Assembly: GCA_913009765.1 (NCBI GenBank)
Contig: CAJVYT010000253.1
Span: forward strand, 1-6,509
Reading direction: 5' to 3'
Length of the DNA: 6,509 nucleotides
DNA from: an uncultured candidate division Zixibacteria bacterium
GTDB lineage: Bacteria; Zixibacteria; MSB-5A5; GN15; FEB-12
Shown here: positions 1 through 4,819 of the stretch, piece by piece
Layout: each line of letters begins with the position of its first letter
Position numbering within the stretch: position 1 is the first letter of the stretch
Notes under the pieces: model-generated
Database searches by the model: none
What the model saw: only the letters and a program-made list of their open reading frames with translations
What the model was told of the DNA's origin: nothing
Position numbers and translations under genes: made by a program

Positions 1-106
1 CCATCTTACACTTCTGTAGACTGCTGCTAGTACATAGTAGATTATGTTGTTTTTTTTTTTTATCTTTTTGTTTTTTCTTTTTTCTTTGTTATTTTTTTTT
101 TTTTTT
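1..106. other. Non-genomic read-end sequence outside the left adapter
   Basis: About 46 bases of unrecognisable sequence are followed by T-rich homopolymer running straight into the adapter that starts at 107. Read on the minus strand this is adapter, then poly-A, then noise, which is what a sequencer emits once it reads past the end of a short library molecule. I see no gene, RNA or repeat of biological origin here. The open reading frame that can be drawn through it (44-238, plus strand) is mostly poly-F plus translated adapter and is not a gene. Confidence 0.9.
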
Positions 107-164
107 AATGATACGGCGACCACCGAGATCTACACTCTTTCCCTACACGACGCTCTTCCGATCT
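107..164 (+). other. Illumina P5/TruSeq universal adapter (contamination)
   Basis: The 58 bases match the Illumina universal adapter from AATGATACGGCGACCACCGA through to its end CGCTCTTCCGATCT. The match is from memory, but the sequence is unmistakable and its reverse complement recurs at the other end of the contig. Genomic sequence begins at 165. Its translations (NDTATTEIYT... on plus, SEERRVGKECRSRW... on minus) are peptides that recur as contaminants in protein databases. It should be trimmed before annotation or submission. Confidence 0.99.
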
Positions 165-365
165 TATACTGTGCTGCATTTTATTGGTCATATTTAGATC
201 AATATTATCTTCAAATTGAATCGCCACAATACCTTTAATTATAAAAGGTTTTGGCTTTTTTTGATTGAGTCCGGGATACACCATAGTAAAAGCGGTTGAT
301 GCAAAAATAACCAGCAACAGCATGGTTGATAAGAATGTTAAAACTGTCTTAGCTTTTAGGTTCAT
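165..365 (-). CDS. N-terminal fragment of an exported protein, C-terminus missing
   Basis: This is the first 67 codons of a gene cut at 165 by the adapter. Residues 1-4 (MNLK) are a short basic start. A hydrophobic stretch at about residues 7-25 (VLTFLSTMLLLVIFASTAF) reads as a Sec signal peptide or N-terminal anchor. After it come YPGLNQKKPKPF and IIKGIVAIQFEDNIDLN. I chose the ATG at 365-363 because GGAG sits 6 bases upstream of it; an in-frame ATG at 377 has no Shine-Dalgarno and would add only MEIK. The short beta-strand-like motif KGIVAIQFED recalls the start of the prodomain of some secreted subtilisin-like (S8) peptidases, but this is too short to support a function. The gene lies downstream of the large 690-4289 gene in the same direction, separated from it by a strong terminator, so it probably has its own promoter. 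Any residues predicted left of 165 are translated adapter. Confidence 0.72.
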
Positions 366-371
366 TTTAAT

Positions 372-375
372 CTCC
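372..375 (-). promoter_or_regulatory. Shine-Dalgarno that fixes the start at 365
   Basis: On the minus strand GGAG is followed by ATTAAA and then ATG at 365, an ideal spacing of 6 bases. The alternative ATG (377-375) overlaps the first G of this site, so it is unlikely to be the main start. A 6-bp inverted repeat, CATAAT (375-380) and ATTATG (387-392), abuts the site and could fold next to it; this may be chance in such AT-rich DNA. Confidence 0.6.
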
Positions 376-377
376 AT

Positions 378-608
378 AATGATATTATTATGTTTTTTTC
401 CTATTTATATTTGAACAAGATTCATGCCGAACAATATTAAACCATAAGGCTTTATTCTATATCGACTTAAAGTTGTTAATTCTTAATAAGACATGCAATC
501 ATTTGCATCTAATTTATATTCTTAATGAATCTACTTTTCGTAAGTACATTATGGCAGTAATACAGATAACATAATATAGTATAACTAAATACAAGTGGTT
601 TTCCAAAG
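378..608. other. AT-rich intergenic region, presumed promoter region of the 365-165 gene
   Basis: No credible gene is present on either strand. It must hold the promoter of the truncated minus-strand gene, but I find no convincing -35/-10 pair at normal spacing. A small perfect inverted repeat, ATGCAA (493-498), tcat, TTGCAT (503-508), has the size and form of an operator half-site pair. With only 6 bp per arm it may be coincidental. Confidence 0.4.
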
Positions 609-642
609 AAAAAAACAGCCCGCTAAATTTTGCGGGCTGTTT
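609..642 (-). terminator. Intrinsic terminator of the 4289-690 gene
   Basis: A perfect 11-bp stem is formed by AAACAGCCCGC (613-623) and GCGGGCTGTTT (632-642) around an 8-base loop. On the minus strand the 3' arm runs into seven T (615-609), so the strong direction is minus. It starts 48 bases after the TAA stop at 690-692. This separates the large gene from the truncated gene further downstream. Confidence 0.93.
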
Positions 643-646
643 GTAT

Positions 647-669
647 ATAGTAAAAATAGTTTTTACTAT
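647..669 (-). repeat. AT-rich 10-bp hairpin between stop codon and terminator
   Basis: ATAGTAAAAA (647-656) and TTTTTACTAT (660-669) are perfect inverted arms with a 3-base loop. It lies in the 3' untranslated stretch of the large gene, just ahead of the GC-rich terminator. It could help shield the mRNA 3' end. It is not a terminator itself, because the stem is nearly all A-T and no U-tract follows outside it. Confidence 0.6.
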
Positions 670-689
670 GTAAGCAATTCAATCAAATA

Positions 690-3600
690 TTAATTACATG
701 GAGCCGGTGCAGGTCCGCTTTGGAAACTATAAGCTACAAGATATACCAAATCAGAAACATTAATAGAACCGGAGCCGTTAACGTCACCATGCTCTTCACA
801 TGTAGGTGCAGGTCCGCTTTGGAAACTATAAGCTACAAGATATACCAAATCAGAAACATTGATAGAGCCGGAACCGTTTACATCACCACGTAAAACACAA
901 CAACTTGCAGAGTGAACTGTAAATGTTGCAATGTCTGAATCAAAGAGTCCGTCAGGATCAGTAGCAGTAAAGGTAATTGCTTCAGAACCAAGCCAAGTAC
1001 CATTTGGAGCAGTAATAGTTGCGATATTGCCACCATCTATTGCTACAGATAAATTAGTATTTCCAGCATACGTCCAAGTTATTTCAGCATCAGTGTTGTC
1101 AGCATCAGCAACATATGTATTTAAATCTACAGCTACAAATGGATCACCCACAACAACTGATTGATCTGGAATATCAGAAACAACAGGAGGTTTAGGTACA
1201 GGTGGACCGTCAGGCCAGTAACTATTAGCTATTGCAAATGCTTCAGCATCGTCAGCAACTGTACCTACATCAGCAGCAACACCATCTAAGATAGTTACTA
1301 AAGAGATATAGAATACAATAGTATCAGAAGCACCGAGATTAAATGAAGGTTCATAACACATAACCATGTGTAAATCTTCAGCACTATCTGCAATAGTGAA
1401 ACCTGAACTTCCCATATTATCCCAAAGTTGTTTAGGAACAAAATTAGCATTCGGGAAGACAAAAGAATCGTTTCTTGCTGTATAAGCAGAGGCAGGAGCA
1501 TCATTGTGATCAGTACCGTTAAGAACTGATTTCAAGAAAGCCATACCACCAAAACGTCTGTCATCATCAATACAGTCAGTACCTGTCGGATCAAGAGTAC
1601 CATCATTAAGAGTATCGTCTTGATCATATTCACGACCAATTTGATAAATCAAATTACGAGTAGCTAGAGGATCAATAGCAGATCCATTTTCAGCACCTGA
1701 ATCAGATGGGATATCCCAGTCAATTGCATCACCAATTCTTAAACCGGAATGAGCAGCACCATCATGAGACCAAACTTTAAGTGCTTTCACCATATAGCTG
1801 GCACCATTAGCAGTTGGAGCATAGAATGTTTGCTCAAAAGCTATAGTTGAGTCAGGAGTAACAAAAGTACCTGTTGTATACCAGTTATATGTAGGTTGAG
1901 AACCGGAAAACGATCCTTCTACCTGAGGTTTAAATCCATTAGGAGTTGTCCAACCATTATCAAAGATAGAAGAATAAAGGGTAGTATCATTTGGTAAAAT
2001 AACAGGAGAACCGTCATAAAGATACACTTGAGCTGTGGTATCACAGTCAGCACCATTAGTTACAAAATCTAAGTTAATGCGGAAATCACCTGAATTACCA
2101 TAGTTACCACTAGTTGAAACAGCGAGGCTTAAATAACCTGATACTGTATCTGGTGTAGCTGCAACTAATGTATCAACTACTAAAAGACTTACATGAAGAG
2201 TATCAGGTGTAGTTGGTGCGTTAGAATCAAAAATAACAGAACCAACTAAAAGAGCTTCAGTAGTTTGAACACCACCATTATTTAAAGAAAGAGTACCAAT
2301 TTCAACATTGCTAAGACCTGAAGGAACCGAACCGCTTAAACCGGAAACAGCTAACCATCCAGGTGTACCATTATCTTCAACAACAGTAGTAGAATATGAC
2401 AATGCAACGTTACCGAAATTTTCGATAGTTAAATCAATATCTAAAAATTCAGAAGGTTTAACCCACGTAGGAATTTCAACAACACGAGGTGAAAACGAGA
2501 TAAGTGGATTTGGAATCGGTTCAACACATGCAAGTCTGAACCAATTCATGTTACTTAACTGCCATGTACCTTCATCCATAACTATACCACCGGCATCACG
2601 GTCATGAACATACTGAATGTCAAGATAGTAATCACCGGCATAAGTACCACCGGAAGGATCTACAACAATAGCAGAAAGCCAATCTTCACCAGCTTTATTT
2701 TGACGTCCATAACGTGTCATGGAAGGCCAACTATCACTTTCGCAATCGCCTAAGCCATCACCAGGACCACAACCAGGAGTACGTGAGTTTGTTAAATTAC
2801 GAGGGGAATCCCAAGTAGTACCGTTATCAGAAGAAACGGAAAGATATAGTTCACCGTTTGCAGAACCAAAACGGTCAGTAGCTGCACGTGCGGCACAATC
2901 ATCATATATGCCATTAGGCCAATCATTAACTTGAACCCACATAGCGTACATCTTGCCATCACACTCTGACAATGAAACTTTAGACATATTGACATTAAAG
3001 CCACCGGCACTACAATCAAGATCTTCAGCAGGCCAATTAGCGTCAGCTACTACACGTTGAAAAGGAACATCTTCAGACCAATGGTATAAACGGCAAGAAT
3101 TATCCGGACCAAAGTCATCGCGGTTTTCCGGCCAAGGAACACCATTCCAAAGAATGTGAAAATTATCAGAAACATCTAAAGTTATAGAAATTTCAGCGTA
3201 AGCAAAAAATCCTAATCCACTACGATATTTAGTAATGTTTTGTTTAGGATTCCATGTTGCACCTTGGTCATCAGAAGTCTGAAAATATACATCATTTTCC
3301 CAACGTTTCCAAGCAGAAGGAGTAACACCTGAACATGTGTCACAAACGCCAACTGCATATTGTTCATCATTTGGGTCGCCTGGAATGTAGTTTAAGTTTG
3401 CTGTCCAAGCTATAGCAACTTTATCAGAAGTTTTACTTGCTACGATATCATGAGAAGAAGTAAAGATGGAGTCAACGATATATGGAGGGTAATCCCATAT
3501 ACCATTATTTGCTATACCAACTTTACGGAAATAGTAAATACCGTCAGCCACTGAAAGATCAGAACCAAAAACTTGAGAAATAACGTGAGTTACTGTGTCA

Positions 3601-4289
3601 GTTCCTTCCTGATATGCAAATTTAGGCCAAATAACTTCTTGACCAGCAGCACCACCAGATGTTCCATCCCAAATTTGTACTGAATCAGGGACACGGCTAC
3701 TTTGAGACCAAAATTCTGATCCAGCTCCTCCGTCATAATAAAATTGTGACGCATAACCGGCACTAGGTTTATTGTGACCACCGACAATAGCAGCACCGGC
3801 ATTTGTAGATTGAACATTAACATAACCTGCATATTCATCAGGTGCCTGAATAACAGAAACGCCACCTAAGTTTCCGAGATCAGAGTTATAGTAGTTATAT
3901 GCATAAGCACGTTGAGCTAAAGCAGCACCAGGAAGTCTCATCCAACCAAAATGAATTAGGGCATGTCCGCTTGAAAAAGGATCATCACCCCAATCAATCA
4001 TACGACCTACTGTGCTATTATGCTGATAATCATACCAAGTGTCACCAAAAGGTACACCGGGAGATACTCCTGCAGCACTTAAAGAATAAACAGATTTACC
4101 AAGTGCGGCAGTACTACCAACAGGATCCTGACTAACTGATTCGTCTGGATAAGAATAGTAAATTGATTTTACAAGTCTTGAACCAGAAGAACGTTTGTCA
4201 ACCGGTTTGTTGGCAGCAAATGCTGTCATTGCTATAAAAGCAACTAACAGGAAGGAGAGGGTAAAAATAGTTGAAAATCTCCTTAGCAT
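690..4289 (-). CDS. Large exported multidomain protein: signal peptide, Asp-box propeller, BACON/ASH-like and cadherin-like domains, dockerin-like tail
   Basis: Complete, 1199 residues. The start ATG (4289-4287) follows AAAGGAG by 6 bases. Residues 1-25 form a Sec signal peptide (MLRRFS, hydrophobic core, likely cut after AFA). Roughly 60-590 looks like a beta-propeller and carries two BNR/Asp-box motifs, SDDQGATW (339-346) and SSDNGTTW (486-493), which are sialidase-like structural motifs. I see no FRIP/YRIP arginine motif, so sialidase activity is not supported. About 595-705 (SFSPRVVEIPTWVKP, LTIENFGNVALSYS, WLAVSGLSGSVPSG) resembles BACON/ASH-type Ig folds. About 710-1030 is unassigned and includes a D/N-rich stretch (YDQDDTLNDGTLDPTGTD). 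About 1034-1127 (IPDQSVVVGDPF to TATDPDGLFDSD) is cadherin/Ig-like. The tail has two identical 28-residue dockerin-like units (GDVNGSGSINVSD...) at about 1134-1161 and 1167-1194, with flanking cysteines. The likely location is the cell surface or extracellular matrix, and the likely role is binding or structural. The substrate is unknown. A strong terminator follows at 642-609. Confidence 0.9.
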   Translation of the reverse strand: MLRRFSTIFTLSFLLVAFIAMTAFAANKPVDKRSSGSRLVKSIYYSYPDESVSQDPVGSTAALGKSVYSLSAAGVSPGVPFGDTWYDYQHNSTVGRMIDWGDDPFSSGHALIHFGWMRLPGAALAQRAYAYNYYNSDLGNLGGVSVIQAPDEYAGYVNVQSTNAGAAIVGGHNKPSAGYASQFYYDGGAGSEFWSQSSRVPDSVQIWDGTSGGAAGQEVIWPKFAYQEGTDTVTHVISQVFGSDLSVADGIYYFRKVGIANNGIWDYPPYIVDSIFTSSHDIVASKTSDKVAIAWTANLNYIPGDPNDEQYAVGVCDTCSGVTPSAWKRWENDVYFQTSDDQGATWNPKQNITKYRSGLGFFAYAEISITLDVSDNFHILWNGVPWPENRDDFGPDNSCRLYHWSEDVPFQRVVADANWPAEDLDCSAGGFNVNMSKVSLSECDGKMYAMWVQVNDWPNGIYDDCAARAATDRFGSANGELYLSVSSDNGTTWDSPRNLTNSRTPGCGPGDGLGDCESDSWPSMTRYGRQNKAGEDWLSAIVVDPSGGTYAGDYYLDIQYVHDRDAGGIVMDEGTWQLSNMNWFRLACVEPIPNPLISFSPRVVEIPTWVKPSEFLDIDLTIENFGNVALSYSTTVVEDNGTPGWLAVSGLSGSVPSGLSNVEIGTLSLNNGGVQTTEALLVGSVIFDSNAPTTPDTLHVSLLVVDTLVAATPDTVSGYLSLAVSTSGNYGNSGDFRINLDFVTNGADCDTTAQVYLYDGSPVILPNDTTLYSSIFDNGWTTPNGFKPQVEGSFSGSQPTYNWYTTGTFVTPDSTIAFEQTFYAPTANGASYMVKALKVWSHDGAAHSGLRIGDAIDWDIPSDSGAENGSAIDPLATRNLIYQIGREYDQDDTLNDGTLDPTGTDCIDDDRRFGGMAFLKSVLNGTDHNDAPASAYTARNDSFVFPNANFVPKQLWDNMGSSGFTIADSAEDLHMVMCYEPSFNLGASDTIVFYISLVTILDGVAADVGTVADDAEAFAIANSYWPDGPPVPKPPVVSDIPDQSVVVGDPFVAVDLNTYVADADNTDAEITWTYAGNTNLSVAIDGGNIATITAPNGTWLGSEAITFTATDPDGLFDSDIATFTVHSASCCVLRGDVNGSGSINVSDLVYLVAYSFQSGPAPTCEEHGDVNGSGSINVSDLVYLVAYSFQSGPAPAPCN
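705..887 (-). repeat. Tandem duplication encoding two identical 28-residue dockerin-like units
   Basis: Copies at 705-788 and 804-887 are offset by 99 bases (33 codons) and match at 78 of 84 positions. All six differences (705/804, 762/861, 768/867, 774/873, 780/879, 783/882) fall at third codon positions and are synonymous. The stretch 706-761 versus 805-860 is identical over 56 bases. Each unit has an EF-hand-like loop with D1, N3, S5, N9 and D12, followed by a helix-like LVYLVAYSFQSG and GPAP. This is the usual two-repeat layout of a type I dockerin, here as a recent internal duplication. The 15-base spacer differs between copies. Confidence 0.95.
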
Positions 4290-4295
4290 TCATCG

Positions 4296-4302
4296 CTCCT
4301 TT
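4296..4302 (-). promoter_or_regulatory. Shine-Dalgarno of the 4289-690 gene
   Basis: Minus-strand AAAGGAG, then 6 bases, then ATG at 4289. A second ATG at 4293-4291 lies between the site and the chosen start. It is out of frame, only 2 bases from the Shine-Dalgarno, and opens a short frame with no resemblance to an exported protein. The 4289 start is preferred because it leads directly into a clear signal peptide. Confidence 0.85.
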
Positions 4303-4324
4303 CGAGAGTTTTTAAAGTTCCCAA

Positions 4325-4350
4325 CTTATTTCATCCATATGAGAAATAAG
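4325..4350 (-). repeat. 8-bp inverted repeat in the 5' leader of the large gene
   Basis: CTTATTTC (4325-4332) and GAAATAAG (4343-4350) form a perfect stem with a 10-base loop. It lies 22 bases upstream of the Shine-Dalgarno. If transcription starts near 4353, as the weak -10 at 4365-4360 would predict, this hairpin would sit at the very 5' end of the mRNA, where stem-loops are known to protect some messages from decay (as for ompA). It could equally be an operator. Confidence 0.45.
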
Positions 4351-4359
4351 AAAGTACGA

Positions 4360-4365
4360 GTTATA
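4360..4365 (-). promoter_or_regulatory. Possible -10 element (TATAAC) for the large gene
   Basis: Minus strand GATTATAACT contains TATAAC and has a TG dinucleotide just upstream, a little like an extended -10. No TTGACA-like -35 stands at 16-18 bases; the region there is A-rich (ATGAAACAAAAAAAC). It is the best candidate I see within 100 bases of the start, but AT-rich DNA produces such hexamers often. Confidence 0.22.
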
Positions 4366-4387
4366 ATCAAAAAGTTTTTTTGTTTCA

Positions 4388-4413
4388 TAAAGATTTTTCA
4401 TAGAAAATCTTTA
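4388..4413 (-). repeat. 10-bp perfect inverted repeat with CTATGA loop
   Basis: TAAAGATTTT (4388-4397) and AAAATCTTTA (4404-4413) flank a 6-base loop, which reads CTATGA on the minus strand. No U-tract follows, so it is not a terminator. It lies just upstream of the weak -10 candidate, where an operator could sit. The same loop recurs in the hairpin at 4713-4734. Confidence 0.55.
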
Positions 4414-4489
4414 CTTGCAATCTTACTCTTTTTTTACATTACCTCCATTTCCTAAACATTCGACATCACCATGCCACAAATGTTTAATT

Positions 4490-4619
4490 GTTTCAAAGGA
4501 AACATCGTCCTTTTGAACATTTTAAAACTACAACAGAAATTCGCTCACAGAATCCATTACTTATTTCTTATTCACGTTTTCAAAAGTTGTAACTCACATA
4601 AAATGTTCTCTTGCGAGAA
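4490..4619 (-). other. Stretch with dense potential RNA secondary structure
   Basis: Several pairings overlap here. GTTTCAAAGGA (4490-4500) pairs with TCCTTTTGAAC (4508-4518) with small bulges around a 7-base loop. GAACATTTTA (4515-4524) is the exact reverse complement of TAAAATGTTC (4599-4608), and ACAAC (4530-4534) pairs with GTTGT (4586-4590) inside it. TTCTC (4606-4610) and GAGAA (4615-4619) close a loop that reads GCAA on the minus strand, a GNRA tetraloop. Some pairings share bases, so they would be alternatives. This could be a structured leader or small RNA, or chance in AT-rich DNA. I recognise no known family. Confidence 0.3.
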
Positions 4620-4640
4620 AAAAACGCTAGACACACAGCT

Positions 4641-4667
4641 AACAAAAAGCCCTGGTCCAAGAGGGCT
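4641..4667 (-). terminator. Weak terminator-like hairpin
   Basis: AGCCCT (4648-4653) and AGGGCT (4662-4667) form a 6-bp stem around an 8-base loop. Read on the minus strand it is followed by TTTTTGTT. It is about 95 bases beyond the strong terminator at 4791-4762, so it may be a backup for the upstream gene, or an attenuator or end of a small leader transcript if a promoter lies between. ACAGC (4670-4666 on minus) could instead pair with GCTGT just downstream (4639-4635), an alternative fold. Confidence 0.4.
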
Positions 4668-4712
4668 GTAACTAAAAATAGGTTTTAAATAAAAAAATGT
4701 CAAGAGAATTCA

Positions 4713-4734
4713 GCATTTCTTCATAGAGAAATGC
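4713..4734 (-). repeat. 8-bp perfect inverted repeat with CTATGA loop
   Basis: GCATTTCT (4713-4720) and AGAAATGC (4727-4734) flank a 6-base loop reading CTATGA on the minus strand, the same loop as in the 4388-4413 hairpin. The two stems differ, including a C-G versus T-A change at the second base pair from the loop. The role is unknown; it sits just downstream of the terminator of the upstream gene. Confidence 0.55.
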
Positions 4735-4761
4735 ATAATTTTCATATTTTTTTTCACACAT

Positions 4762-4791
4762 AAAAAAAAGCCGCTTTTTTGAGCGGCTTTT
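4762..4791 (-). terminator. Intrinsic terminator of the 6373-4820 gene
   Basis: A perfect 10-bp stem, AAAAGCCGCT (4766-4775) and AGCGGCTTTT (4782-4791), has a 6-base loop. On the minus strand it ends in eight consecutive T (4769-4762). It begins 28 bases after the TAA stop at 4820-4822. Four T also follow on the plus strand but are paired and then interrupted, so the minus direction is favoured. Confidence 0.94.
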
Positions 4792-4819
4792 CAAGCTTAT
4801 TATGTGATTATTATCGCAA

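Larger units (their letters stand above)
4303..4761. other. Long AT-rich intergenic region with many inverted repeats
   Basis: About 460 bases between the terminator of the upstream gene and the Shine-Dalgarno of the large gene hold no gene I can support. Plus-strand frames here (4195-4455, 4471-4671) lack Shine-Dalgarno sites and give lysine/phenylalanine-rich, non-protein-like translations. The region contains several perfect or near-perfect inverted repeats (listed separately) and must include the promoter of the large gene. I do not recognise a known riboswitch, tRNA or other RNA family in it. Confidence 0.7.

Noticed and set aside
44..238. Small plus-strand protein with a phenylalanine-rich membrane segment
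   Set aside because: It is poly-T translated as phenylalanine, then adapter, then the antisense of the truncated exported gene. No ribosome binding site.
407..414. TATATTTG, matching the Bacteroidetes -7 motif TAnnTTTG on the plus strand
   Set aside because: No plus-strand gene follows, and one short match in AT-rich DNA carries no weight.
705..887. CRISPR-like or minisatellite repeat
   Set aside because: There are only two copies, in frame within a coding sequence, and all differences are synonymous. It is a protein-level dockerin-like duplication.
931..3019. Several 70-100 residue ORFs inside the large gene in other frames (for example 931-1164, 2308-2607 and 2719-2934 plus; 1298-1504 and 2792-3019 minus)
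   Set aside because: They are shadows of the 1199-residue gene, without Shine-Dalgarno sites or recognisable protein features.
3590..4135. ORFs at 3590-3865 minus and 3899-4135 plus
   Set aside because: Out-of-frame shadows of the large gene with biased, non-protein-like composition.
4434..4446. Minus-strand GGAGG closely followed by ATG TAA, a start-stop element in the leader
   Set aside because: The spacing is only 2 bases, too short for efficient initiation, and nothing else supports a translated leader here.
4471..4671. 66-residue plus-strand ORF in the intergenic region
   Set aside because: No Shine-Dalgarno precedes its ATG, its composition is typical of AT-rich noncoding DNA, and it runs through the terminator-like hairpin.
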